A stretch of 43,722 nt of DNA from Balneolaceae bacterium (GCA_020832285.1 JAFIFB010000026.1:1-43722); one strand, 5' to 3'. Positions 1 to 7,572 are shown, counted from the first letter of the stretch. Notes: generated by a model not told the origin, from the letters alone. Program-made: numbers and translations.

Positions 1-81
1 ATCATCTACCTCAACTTTGGTTACCTGCCAATCGGGGCCAAAGTTTAACACATGTTCAAATAATTCAGAAATCTGACTCAT
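1..81 (-). CDS. Probable ISL3-type transposase, N-terminal 27 residues only
   Basis: An ORF opens with ATG at 81-79 on the minus strand and runs off the left edge of the window. The visible start reads MSQISELFEHVLNFGPDW followed by QVTKVEVDD. A short N-terminal segment of the type 'LxFGPPWxVxxxxxD' resembles the start of ISL3-family transposases, but only 27 residues are visible. The next 158 bases to the propeller gene hold no gene and no terminal inverted repeat that I can define. Confidence in the family is modest; confidence that this is a real coding start is higher. Confidence 0.45.
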   Translation of the reverse strand, partial: MSQISELFEHVLNFGPDWQVTKVEVDD

Positions 82-239
82 TCTTTTTTCAGTGAAAAAT
101 ATATGTACATTGATTTACCCACAAACTTTCCTGTAGATCCAAAAAGGGAAAGATTATGCAGCGATTTGGTGTTCATTTTTAAAAGTTGATATTTATTCTC
201 AGAAAACTATGTTGATTTTCAAAAAAGTTTGCAATTGAT

Positions 240-1292
240 TCAAAAATCGATGCTATTTTCGAACTGGAATATGAAAGATCTTTCCATATCTACTGTTGAG
301 TAAATGGTATTTGCCCTGTTATTAAATATAGCACCATGATGAAAAAAAGGCATCTTAACAGATTTTTCATATGTCCCGGTGATCAGATTATACCTGTCAA
401 ATACACTCCATGGCTCTCCTTCCCATTCCCCGCGGGTGTTCTTTTCACCCGGCAATCGTGTGTAAACATATAAAATGTCATCTTCTTCAATCCATCCATT
501 GCGATAAAAAGAGAAGTCCGGGGCAAAGGATAAGGCTCCATCCCTCCTCGTTACTGGAAAAGCCAGCCCATCCGGTGCCTTTAGAACGTTTATTAGTTCT
601 CCATTCTCCCGATAATGATAGATCAGACTTGCATAAAGTGGTAAATAAATAAATCTATCTTTATAGTTTGATACAACATTTCCATCAAGAGAAAGCATAT
701 GCTGCATCTGATTTTCAATAACCTCACCAAATTGATGCCGTTCATTGCCTCTATAATCAAAGGTACTAAAGAGCAACTCAGCGCCCATCCATTGTACGAT
801 GAATGTATTATCAAGACAAGCAATTCTTGCGGGACGGCGGTCAACTGAAAAGCTGGTAATATAATTACCCGTATTTACGGAAAAGGAACTGATGGTTAAA
901 TTTTGACTGTCCACCGCCCAAAGTGTATCGCGGATCACATCAAAATCTGTCAAATGCTGAAACTCTCCCGGTCCCCTTCCACGTTTGGTTTCAATTTTAC
1001 CAGCCGGACTGCCATCAATGTCATATATATAGATGCTGAAATCAGAAAAATCAGATATATACACTTTATCTCCGGAAAATTTTATATGTGCAGGTCTTAA
1101 CACCTCCGAGGTATCGGTTAAATCAAGGGGTTCAAGATGTTTATATGTTTCTAAGTGCCTGTTGAAAACCTCGGGAGTAGCATCCAAAGATCTAACAAAC
1201 TCAAGGGACCCATCCGATGGCTTTATGAGTAAATAAATAATTGTAAAAATCACTATCCCAACAATCACAAAAAGAAGAGTTAGCTTGTTCAT
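240..1292 (-). CDS. 6-bladed beta-propeller protein (paralog 1), membrane-anchored
   Basis: The 350-residue product starts with a hydrophobic segment (residues 4-23) and has no lipobox cysteine, so it is probably held by an uncleaved N-terminal anchor, unlike its paralogs. The rest consists of repeated beta-blade units of the type IYIYDIDGSPAGKI. At about residue 104 it has the loop G-R-G-P-G-E-F that is diagnostic of the 6-bladed beta-propeller family common in Bacteroidota. It lies 87 bases downstream of a cysteine-rich leader peptide gene, which is the typical neighbour of this family. The family's biochemical role is unknown; the proteins are usually exported and thought to be surface or periplasmic. 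Identification as a propeller is secure; function is not. Confidence 0.85.
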   Translation of the reverse strand: MNKLTLLFVIVGIVIFTIIYLLIKPSDGSLEFVRSLDATPEVFNRHLETYKHLEPLDLTDTSEVLRPAHIKFSGDKVYISDFSDFSIYIYDIDGSPAGKIETKRGRGPGEFQHLTDFDVIRDTLWAVDSQNLTISSFSVNTGNYITSFSVDRRPARIACLDNTFIVQWMGAELLFSTFDYRGNERHQFGEVIENQMQHMLSLDGNVVSNYKDRFIYLPLYASLIYHYRENGELINVLKAPDGLAFPVTRRDGALSFAPDFSFYRNGWIEEDDILYVYTRLPGEKNTRGEWEGEPWSVFDRYNLITGTYEKSVKMPFFHHGAIFNNRANTIYSTVDMERSFIFQFENSIDF

Positions 1293-1379
1293 AAGTCTTT
1301 AACCAGTGTTAATTATTCCCAGATGCGGGATTACTTCCCCGCATCTAGAGTTAATAATAACAGAACAAATATGTTTTGA

Positions 1380-1634
1380 TCAATATCTATGACAAAACTG
1401 AGTTCCTGAACCACAATCCATTGCCGTACAAAAATTAAAACTAGGAGGACCACAAAGTTCTTCACAATAACCTCCTGAATGGCAATTTTCCGATCCACTA
1501 CTTGCCAGAGTTTGTATTCCACTCAAACTAATATCTGTTTCCATTCCCGTGTTTTCCATTGACACGCTCACATTAAACAACATCAGTGCTGCAAAAGCAC
1601 AAGATGAAACAAAGATTAAAATTTTCTTTTTCAT
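1380..1634 (-). CDS. NVEALA-like leader peptide with six-cysteine core (copy 1)
   Basis: This is an 84-residue small protein. Residues 1-25 form a basic, hydrophobic leader (MKKKILIFVSSCAFAAL onward), followed by METDISLSGIQTLA, which resembles the D-x-S-L-x-N-V-E-A-L-A signature closing the leader of NVEALA-type peptides of Bacteroidota. The downstream core carries six cysteines at 51, 57, 61, 69, 74 and 81, suggesting disulfides or another modification after export. A strong ribosome site AAGGAG lies 9 bases before the ATG, which fixes the start. A paralog at 5278-5556 has a nearly identical leader and an unrelated core. It sits between an AraC-like gene upstream and a beta-propeller gene downstream. 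Assignment to NVEALA is by leader resemblance only; a RiPP-like precursor or secreted toxin are alternatives. Confidence 0.7.
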   Translation of the reverse strand: MKKKILIFVSSCAFAALMLFNVSVSMENTGMETDISLSGIQTLASSGSENCHSGGYCEELCGPPSFNFCTAMDCGSGTQFCHRY

Positions 1635-1773
1635 AAGATGTCTCCTTAATTATTTGATTTGGTTTCCCAACATTCTATCAACCGACAAGGTTTTCAGAAG
1701 TTGTTTTTCAAATAAACCACTCAAAATCAATAAAAACCACCTAAATAGCACACTATTAGTAAACTGTTGTACA

Positions 1774-2148
1774 CTATTCGTAAAGCTGCCTGTTATCCGT
1801 GCCGGAGTTTGGCTGTTGGAAGTTCTTTTTAAGAATCTCCTGCCTGAGTGTGCTAAATTTTGTGTCTTTGTATTGCCTCAAAAAGTTACAGAGCCTCCTC
1901 TGGTCCCAGTGCGGGGCCACACGCCCTGCCACATCGTCGGCCGTGGCCTCCGGGTGGTTCCGGATTACAGCCCGGATCTTTTTGTGCCTTTCCTCCCTGA
2001 GAATGGCATTCGGCGTCATCCCGTAGTGCATCTTCGTACAGGCTGCCAGCCAGCTTTCCGAACAGCCGGCTTCCGATGCCACCCAGTCGTCTACATTCCG
2101 GATCTGCCCCAGTTTCTTTATCAGGTTTCGCCGGGCACGTTCAGCCAC
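1774..2148 (-). CDS. AraC-like helix-turn-helix regulator (translatable part; 5' end out of frame)
   Basis: The 124-residue frame (GTG at 2148) matches the double helix-turn-helix of the AraC DNA-binding domain. The first HTH is around VASEAGCSESWLAACTKMHYG, then comes the linking helix (AILREERHKKIRAVI), and the second HTH is around ADDVAGRV with NFLRQYKDTKFSTLRQEI matching the family's final helices. The GTG has no ribosome site. A much better start, ATG at 2219 with GAGGT 4 bases upstream, lies beyond a G12 run (2172-2183 on this strand). In the sequenced state that frame stops at TAA right after the run, giving a 16-residue peptide. With 13 or 10 G it reads uninterrupted into this domain. 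The protein is therefore probably phase-variable and OFF here. A decayed copy of its C-terminus is at 5697-5880. Confidence 0.7.
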   Translation of the reverse strand: MAERARRNLIKKLGQIRNVDDWVASEAGCSESWLAACTKMHYGMTPNAILREERHKKIRAVIRNHPEATADDVAGRVAPHWDQRRLCNFLRQYKDTKFSTLRQEILKKNFQQPNSGTDNRQLYE

Positions 2149-2171
2149 AAAACCCGCCTGAACATGATTTA

Positions 2172-2183
2172 CCCCCCCCCCCC
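2172..2183. repeat. C12/G12 homopolymer, candidate phase-variation tract
   Basis: Twelve consecutive C on the plus strand (G on the coding strand), directly followed by seven T. The tract lies between the ATG at 2219 and the AraC-like domain. Codons ATG AAT GAT GGG ACA TCA and so on run through four GGG codons and then meet TAA. The 23 bases between the tract and the GTG at 2148 mean that tract length n must satisfy n = 1 modulo 3 (10 or 13) for an intact fusion. Long G runs are prone to slipped-strand mispairing. The count could also reflect a sequencing or consensus error. Confidence 0.85.
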
Positions 2184-2216
2184 TTTTTTTGTTTCTCGCT
2201 CTGATGTCCCATCATT

Positions 2217-2228
2217 CATGCGTACCTC
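2217..2228 (-). promoter_or_regulatory. Ribosome site and upstream start for the AraC-like gene
   Basis: On the minus strand, GAGGT (2228-2224) lies 4 bases before ATG (2219-2217). This is the only good Shine-Dalgarno/start pair upstream of the regulator domain and supports 2219 as the biological start, placing the G12 tract inside the coding region. Confidence 0.6.
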
Positions 2229-2437
2229 GATGTTTTAGAAGTTACTGTTTTCCGCAGGCGAACTGCTACCTGATGAATAATGCAAAAAACCACTCCTTTA
2301 TTAATTAAAATTAATTCGAAAAAAGCAAATCATTGTATTCTTTTTTTTACTTTCTACTTTTTTATTTTAATTGAGCGTTGAATAAGAAATGAAAAGCATA
2401 AAAAATGGAGACCAGGCACCCGGCATTGGCTCCCCGA

Positions 2438-2626
2438 TTACATAAGCCGCCGTGATGGATAAACTCCATACAACTGCAGATTGCCACCAATGGCCTGCAA
2501 TAACCCGCCAACTGCCACTGCAAACAGAAACCATGGAATAATTTTGGATCCGGTTTGCCGGATTACTAAATAAAGAAGAGCCAATCCCGGTAACTCATAA
2601 AACCGAAAAGAGAAACCGGGACACAC
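2438..2626 (-). CDS. Small hydrophobic ORF, probable membrane-protein remnant
   Basis: This is a 62-residue ORF with a GTG start preceded immediately by an in-frame stop. It has two hydrophobic stretches (LALLYLVIRQTG and IIPWFLFAVAVGGLLQAIGG) that would form membrane helices. No family is recognised and no ribosome site is seen. It starts 17 bases downstream of the propeller gene at 2643. It may be a small membrane protein or the remnant of a larger one. The stretch 2229-2437 next to it is AT-rich and holds no gene. Confidence 0.3.
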   Translation of the reverse strand: MCPGFSFRFYELPGLALLYLVIRQTGSKIIPWFLFAVAVGGLLQAIGGNLQLYGVYPSRRLM

Positions 2627-2642
2627 CCAAAATCATAGGTAT

Positions 2643-3731
2643 TTAATAAGAATTGAACTTCGTGATATCAGGCAAATCGTATACGTAAATTTCATGGAGA
2701 CTGAGAGGAGTGAAACCATACAGTTTGCCATGGTTTTCCGATACTGTAAATCCGTGAATGGCTCTGTCGAACGAAGCTCGATATACAGGCTTACCTTCCC
2801 AATCCCAAATTTCTAATGAAGTTTTGAATGATTCTGGATTTTCTGAAATTTTTTCTCTTTCAGCGTGCCAGCCTAAGCTGTATAAATAATTATCAGAAGC
2901 CCATTCCAAAGTGCTGTATAGAAATGAATCACTAATAGTTGCCTCATTCGTTAAATTACGGTCTTCTACTCTTTTTGCCTGAACTTTTTGACCTTCTGAA
3001 TTGAATATCTTAAACATATTGTGATACACATAAAAAGCCGCAAACTTTGACCCATCATGTGATGCAGTATTGGTTTTTATGTACTTAAAATACCTCTCCG
3101 GTCCTTCCAGTTCTGTACTTGGATATTTGCCGAACGTAAATATGGCTTCTTGTTGATCCGGAGCCAAAACAATATACTCATGATTTGTATCTTCGAATGA
3201 CGTGCCATAATCTGCAACAAAATAGCCGTTATTTAATTTCTGTACATGCGTTAATGGGTCAATCTGACGGTTATGAGAAAGAAATTTTTCATCCGTATTA
3301 ATAAAAGCAGAATCACTAACTTTATAATATCTTAGTTGTTGCAAACCAATTTCATAGAGTATCAATTCATTTTCCTCAGATGTATTTATTTCTGTCACTG
3401 GAATTATCAAAAATTCATCTGGTCCCCTTCCTGTTTGCCCCCATGAATACAAAAATTCAAGTTCAGGCATGTTGAATACCTGAAAAATTCCCTCTCTCCT
3501 GTTATCGCTGATAACCAGGTAACTATCATTAACATTTACTATTCGAACCGGATGAAGCAATTCGGTTTCATTTTCAAAAGAAATCACGTGTGCACTTAGT
3601 GTATCGGCGACTGGTAACGCCGGAATGGATTCAAAAAGTTCTGTACCGGTATCAACTCTGCCGCAAGCACATACCACACCAATTATCATCAAGAACTGAA
3701 ATAACAATAGGTTGATCAGTGATTTTCTCAT
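2643..3731 (-). CDS. 6-bladed beta-propeller lipoprotein (paralog 2)
   Basis: The open frame extends to 3800, but the ATG at 3731 gives a clean lipoprotein signal: MRKSLINLLLF, a hydrophobic core, and lipobox V-C-A-C with Cys23. The mature part is about 340 residues of beta-blade repeats with the family loop in the variant form G-R-G-P-D-E-F. As in the other paralogs, a C-terminal segment resembles WDWEGKPVYRASFD, a blade motif shared with paralog 7. It follows a decayed leader-peptide gene (about 3842-4097), the same peptide-then-propeller order seen twice more in this region. Export to the periplasm or outer membrane is inferred; the ligand is unknown. Confidence 0.85.
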   Translation of the reverse strand: MRKSLINLLLFQFLMIIGVVCACGRVDTGTELFESIPALPVADTLSAHVISFENETELLHPVRIVNVNDSYLVISDNRREGIFQVFNMPELEFLYSWGQTGRGPDEFLIIPVTEINTSEENELILYEIGLQQLRYYKVSDSAFINTDEKFLSHNRQIDPLTHVQKLNNGYFVADYGTSFEDTNHEYIVLAPDQQEAIFTFGKYPSTELEGPERYFKYIKTNTASHDGSKFAAFYVYHNMFKIFNSEGQKVQAKRVEDRNLTNEATISDSFLYSTLEWASDNYLYSLGWHAEREKISENPESFKTSLEIWDWEGKPVYRASFDRAIHGFTVSENHGKLYGFTPLSLHEIYVYDLPDITKFNSY

Positions 3732-3841
3732 TATAATATGTTGTAATATGTATGTTGTACTCTGTTTTAGAGTATTATTAATCATACCTCTTTGATCCAA
3801 TAGTTATCCGCGAATAACTTCCCATATACTCATTCTCTCCC

Positions 3842-4097
3842 TAATAATTACAAGTTCCTGTGCCCGAACCTAAACCAGATACATATTTCATTTCTCAATC
3901 AAATGCAGTACATATTCATCCATGTACACAGTTCCCAACTTCTGACACATGATGGTGGGATCATTTAAACATATCCGTTTACCTTTACAACTATCAGCAG
4001 AGCTGCAATTCCAGTCAAGCTATTGTCTGTCGGCAAATTTTCATGTTTCTTCTACACAGCTACATTATTAAGTATCAATGCCGCAAATTCGCAGGAT
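3842..4097 (-). pseudogene. Decayed NVEALA-like leader peptide gene
   Basis: On the minus strand, starting near 4097, one frame reads SCEFAALILNNVAV, then a TAG stop, then KKHENLPTDNSLTGIAALL. This parallels SSCAFAALMLFNVSV...METDISLSGIQTLA of the two intact peptides. The initiating MKKKILI is missing, stops interrupt the frame, and a final segment ending V-S-G-L-G-S-G-T-G-T-C-N-Y before TAG (about 3883-3842) looks like the tail of the core. It lies between paralogs 3 and 2 in the position a leader peptide would occupy. The match is short but positional and motif evidence agree. Confidence 0.55.
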
Positions 4098-4105
4098 GGT
4101 ATGAA

Positions 4106-5161
4106 CTATTCCAAAAGTGAGGTCAGGTTGTTTTCATAAATTCCCAAATAAACCTCTTCATCAATCATGTGCAAAGTGTATATGTGCAGATCATCTGCAA
4201 CAATAGATCCAGATCCGGATAAATATGGAAGTTCTACGGATGCAAGATACCGGCCATTATGTTTATCATAAAAATCCAGAAGTTGCCTTTCCCGTATTCG
4301 TTCGCCGGCATGGAGTATCATCAAATAGTCATTATAAACAGTAAAACCAATTGCCGAATAATACCCTGTCTCAGTATATTGAAATGATCTTTGTTCTCCA
4401 CTTAAAAATGTCACATAATTGGCCTCACCTGGAAAGTCATCAATTGTAGCAATGGAGTACTCCAAATTACCTTCCTGGTCCCATTTTTTTAAAATATGTT
4501 CTGAAAACCCGGCATAATAAAAATATTCTTCATCTGTTAAAGTCGATCCAGAATACATGAGTGGATTGTAATTGTCTTTTGAAATTTCGCCGAAACTTAA
4601 AATCCTGTTGCCATCTTTATCTATCGTATGAAAAAGATGATCAGACCCCGAAGATGTAGCAGACAAAATGGTAATACGCTCATTTTCCCACATATTTAGT
4701 CTGTGCGGGCTTATTTCATCCAATATAAATTCATTGACAAACCTTCCGTCAGTTTTCCATATCTGAATTTTCATTAGACTTCCATCAGTAATAATGATAT
4801 AGGGAGAAAAAACATCAAAGGTACCAATAGCTGTTATCTCTCCCGGACCCCTTCCTTGAGCTGGTGATATAGTGTGTTTGTATTCAAACGTTTTTTTATC
4901 TATTACAAATATTTTGTTTAGTGCCGATGCATCACGGATGTATAGATTGTTATTATCCATATTTAAGACACTGGCATTAATCATGCCAAAAGCTTCATAT
5001 AGCAACAGGCTATCTTTTATAGCCATTGACCCTATCAGTATACGATCCGTTATATTTTGTGATTCTTTTATTAAAAAAGGATTCTTAGCCTCTTCATGGG
5101 AGCAGCTTGCAAAAAAAATAATTATTGCAACATAGAAAATAAATATATGATTATTATACAC
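4106..5161 (-). CDS. 6-bladed beta-propeller lipoprotein (paralog 3)
   Basis: The 351-residue product has a lipoprotein signal (MYNNHIFIFYVAIII) ending in F-A-S-C, with Cys20. The mature protein contains blade repeats such as FVIDKKTFEYKHTI and the family loop G-R-G-P-G-E-I near residue 103. It lies 116 bases downstream of the second cysteine-rich leader peptide and is probably co-transcribed with it. Role unknown; exported, lipid-anchored location inferred. Confidence 0.85.
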   Translation of the reverse strand: MYNNHIFIFYVAIIIFFASCSHEEAKNPFLIKESQNITDRILIGSMAIKDSLLLYEAFGMINASVLNMDNNNLYIRDASALNKIFVIDKKTFEYKHTISPAQGRGPGEITAIGTFDVFSPYIIITDGSLMKIQIWKTDGRFVNEFILDEISPHRLNMWENERITILSATSSGSDHLFHTIDKDGNRILSFGEISKDNYNPLMYSGSTLTDEEYFYYAGFSEHILKKWDQEGNLEYSIATIDDFPGEANYVTFLSGEQRSFQYTETGYYSAIGFTVYNDYLMILHAGERIRERQLLDFYDKHNGRYLASVELPYLSGSGSIVADDLHIYTLHMIDEEVYLGIYENNLTSLLE

Positions 5162-5277
5162 GATTTTATTTGTTTAAAAGATCTACCCTGAGTAAACAGA
5201 CAGGGCAGGTCTTTTCTTAATTATTGTTTTTCTTGCCACAAACAGCGAGGAATATAACCTAAATAGAAATTATAATG

Positions 5278-5556
5278 TTAATAATTAGGTCTATAACAGT
5301 ATGTTGTCGTACCACCACCAACGGGTACAATAGCGCCACAATACCAGCTATCAGATGAGTCATGACAAGTGCCACCCCAACCAAAACAACCTGAACAACC
5401 ACCAGTGCATTCTCCTGAAGAAACAGCTAATGCCGAAATCCCGCTCAAACTAATATCTGTTTCCATTCCCGAGTTTTCTATTGACACGCTCACATTAAAC
5501 AACATCAGTGCTGCAAAAGCACAAGATGATATCAAGATTAGAATTTTCTTTTTCAT
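5278..5556 (-). CDS. NVEALA-like leader peptide with six-cysteine core (copy 2)
   Basis: The 92-residue product shares residues 1-44 almost completely with copy 1 (MKKKILI, SSCAFAALMLFNVSVS, GMETDISLSGI). The core differs: cysteines at 50, 54, 57, 64, 73 and 87, glycine-rich, ending TTTYCYRPNY. The same AAGGAG ribosome site and 5' leader precede it. A conserved leader with a divergent but still six-cysteine core suggests a common export or processing machinery acting on diversifying cargo. Upstream is the truncated tail of a second AraC-like gene; downstream is a beta-propeller lipoprotein. Function unknown. Confidence 0.7.
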   Translation of the reverse strand: MKKKILILISSCAFAALMLFNVSVSIENSGMETDISLSGISALAVSSGECTGGCSGCFGWGGTCHDSSDSWYCGAIVPVGGGTTTYCYRPNY

Positions 5557-5880
5557 AAGATGTCTCCTTAATTATTTGATTTGGTTTTCCAACATTCTGA
5601 CAGCCCATTAAGGTTTTCAGAAGTTGTTTTTTAAATAAACCACTCAAAATCAATAAATACCACCTAAATTGTACACTATTGGAGAACTAATGTACACTAT
5701 TCATAAACCCACCTGTCATTCGTACCATGAATTTGGCTGTTGGAAGTTATTTTTAGAATCTCCTGCCTGAGTGTTCTAAAATTTGAGTCATTGTATTGCC
5801 TCAAAAAGTTACAGAGTCTCCTTTGGTTCCAGTGCGGGGCCACACGCCCTGCCACATCCGCAGCTGTGGCCTCCGAGTGG
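5440..5880. repeat. Direct repeat of the 1510-1970 cassette (peptide leader plus regulator 3' end)
   Basis: Positions about 1510-1970 and 5440-5880 align almost base for base. The shared stretch covers the leader-coding part of the peptide gene, its ribosome site, the approximately 140-base gap and the 3' half of the AraC-like gene. Similarity stops abruptly at 5880 after CTCCGAGTGG and fades inside the peptide cores. The copies differ at scattered positions, so the duplication is not recent. This is one block of a duplicated regulator-peptide-propeller cassette. Confidence 0.8.
5697..5880 (-). pseudogene. Truncated AraC-like regulator, C-terminal fragment
   Basis: Reading from 5880 downward, the frame gives HSEATAADVAGRVAPHWNQ and then RRLCNFLRQYNDSNFRTLRQEIL, matching the second HTH of the intact homologue at 1774-2148, with the same final Tyr-Glu-stop. 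The N-terminal half, including the G tract, is absent: homology ends at 5880. It is a remnant of the duplicated cassette. Confidence 0.7.
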
Positions 5881-6479
5881 AATTAAGTGGTGAAAGCATG
5901 AGAAAAAAACAGTAATATTGTCATAGCTAATAAATCAATGTAACCAAGTCCAAGGTGGGGCAGTTTCCCCAGACTGAGGGGTCAGCTTGTCCGGAATAAC
6001 TACTATTGGAACTCATTACAGAACACCATCTCATTCGGCATATAACCCTGGCTATGAATTGAATCTTATACACAATGCAGAAAACTCTTCTATCTTGCAT
6101 TATTCATAAAAATAAGCTGATTGGGGAATAATGCAGGATATAACAACGAAAATAATAGTTGAAGAAATTGTAAACTGCAACCTTATATTTATAGATGATA
6201 TAGATTTATCCATATTTTTTTTCGGGAAACTGGACCAGCCAAATTTCAGCTGCTATTTCGCGAACTAACTACGATTTATGGCTTCAAAATAATCAGAGAG
6301 CTTTATATCCTATATGTAGCTGGTGAGGTGGATACGATTAAATGGTTCAATTGGAACTGTAAGTTAACATCAATGAGTTATTTAGCAAACATGGGATTTT
6401 AAAAGGTCTCGAGGCGTGTCCGATTTGAGCCGCTTGATATTATTTTACCTATCTTATAATTAATAGAATTGTAAAGATT
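5881..6479. other. Gene-poor stretch with a possible IS21-family end
   Basis: No convincing gene lies here. Around 5960-6000 the sequence GTGGGGCAGTTTCC, then CAGACTGAGGGGTCAGC and TTGTCCGGAATAACTA, resembles the repeated 'TGGGGCAG/GGGGTCAG' motifs found near ends of IS21-family elements (from memory, not searched). A broken plus-strand frame near 6250-6400 (LLFRELTTIYGFKIIRELYI) is not recognised and ends at a stop. I read the stretch as decayed mobile DNA that ended the truncated cassette. Confidence 0.3.
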
Positions 6480-6953
6480 ATGATGAAGACCTCACGAATT
6501 TATCTTGACACTTCTGTAATTGGAGGTTGCCATGACAAGGAGTTCGCTCCTTGGTCTAATGGGTTAATGAAGGACTTTCGTTTACGGAATTTTATTCCAA
6601 TCATTTCAGATTTAATATTTGAGAAATTAAATTTGGCACCAGAACCTGTTAAAAAGACTCTCCGGTAATTGACAGAACTTGATCCGGAAATAATCGAGAT
6701 CAACGACGATTCACTCAATCTGGCTGAGATTTATCTGGACAGAAAAATTTTAACCCCAAAATATCGGGATGACGCCAGACACATCGCATTGGCAACCGTT
6801 GCTAATGTTGATGTATTGGTGAGTTGGAATTTTAAGCATATTGTCCATTATGACAAGATTCGGCTTTTCAATGCCGTTAATATTGAACAAGGACTAAAAA
6901 CAATCGATATTTATTCTCCCCGGGAGGTGACAAATTATGAAGAAAAAGATTGA
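6480..6953 (+). pseudogene. PIN-domain toxin interrupted by an in-frame stop
   Basis: The frame from ATG 6480 reads MMKTSRIYLDTSVIGG (the PIN-domain start, with Asp10 as first acidic residue), then stops at TAA 6666-6668. It continues in the same frame from 6669: TELDPEIIEIND, ARHIALATVANVDVLVSWNFKHIV and so on. This second part carries the conserved D-x-R-H-I-A-x-A and SWNFKH motifs of PIN-like toxin proteins. The whole would be about 157 residues. A single codon change (such as GAA to TAA) explains the break. The second half could start at TTG 6669 but would lack the first catalytic aspartate. The 3' end overlaps the small ORF at 6937, as in many toxin-antitoxin pairs. Confidence 0.75.
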
Positions 6954-7101
6954 TGCAATAAAGCTGGTTCGTCAGATCAGAGATGATAATTATGAGAAAA
7001 CCAAGCGGTTGTCTCGAACTGAACAATTCGCAGACATTAAAAAAAGAAGTGCAGACGCTAGAAAAAAATTCTTATCTGATTCGAAAACATTACAAACCTA
7101 A
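6937..7101 (+). CDS. Small partner ORF of the PIN gene (possible antitoxin)
   Basis: This 54-residue, highly charged protein (MKKKIDAIKLVRQIRDDNYE through DSKTLQT) has a strong ribosome site GGGAGGTGA (6922-6930) 6 bases before its ATG. It overlaps the PIN frame by 17 bases. Short lysine/arginine-rich partners with the pattern 'AxxLVRxIRDxxYExTKxLSxxE' often accompany PIN-domain genes in bacterial genomes. The antitoxin role is inferred from position only. With the toxin broken, it may be an orphan. Confidence 0.6.
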   Translation: MKKKIDAIKLVRQIRDDNYEKTKRLSRTEQFADIKKRSADARKKFLSDSKTLQT

Positions 7102-7102
7102 T

Positions 7103-7497
7103 TTATATCCAACCTTTGTTTATAGAGTGATAAAATAACATCTGAATACCGGACAGAAACAGAATACTGGCAATAATCAAGGTCCACCCCGGAACGGCCT
7201 GCTCGGTAAACAGCCAGATCCAAAGAGCGTAGCCTCCATACAGGAAGGATAAAAAAGCAAAAAGCCCGCCCAGCAGCAGCGCCAGCCGCAGCGGGGCAAT
7301 GCTGAAGGAGGTAATGCCCGAAAGGGCCAGACGCACCATTTTAGCTGTCGAATATTTGCTCTCACCGGCAGCCCGTTCCCCCACATTAATTGGAATGGCC
7401 TTCTGCCGGAACCCCATCCAGGGGATAAACCACACAGGAACAGATAGTGTTCGCTTATCTTTCGAAGCTCGTCCACCACCCGGCGATCGAGCAGACA
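7103..7497 (-). pseudogene. Family 2 glycosyltransferase remnant (C-terminal part, frameshifted)
   Basis: From 7497 downward one frame reads LLDRRVVDELRKISEHYLFL, the region after the catalytic domain of DPM1/GtrB-like glycosyltransferases. Near 7430 the coding frame shifts by one base and continues PWMGFRQKAIPINVGERAAG, then ESKYSTAKMVRLALSGITSF, followed by two membrane helices. Both the frame change and the missing N-terminal catalytic domain mark it as a pseudogene. The 5' break coincides with a MITE-like repeat starting at 7501. Confidence 0.75.
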
Positions 7498-7500
7498 TCA

Positions 7501-7572
7501 AGATGATTGGGATAATCCCGGAACGACTCGTCCGATGACTCTCCCACACGTTAACAGATGACACGGCATTAG
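7501..7572. mobile_element. MITE-like element, partial copy
   Basis: The sequence GATGATTGGGATAATCCCGG, then AACGACTCGTCCGATGACTC and ACAGATGACACGGCATTAG matches the right half of the elements at 24753-24892 and 16859-16968. The left half is missing, and the junction falls at the truncated end of the glycosyltransferase remnant. Confidence 0.65.

Noticed and set aside
1549-2238. A 229-codon plus-strand frame across the AraC-like region
   Set aside because: It lies antisense to the peptide and AraC-like genes, has no family features, and its proline run is just the C12 tract.
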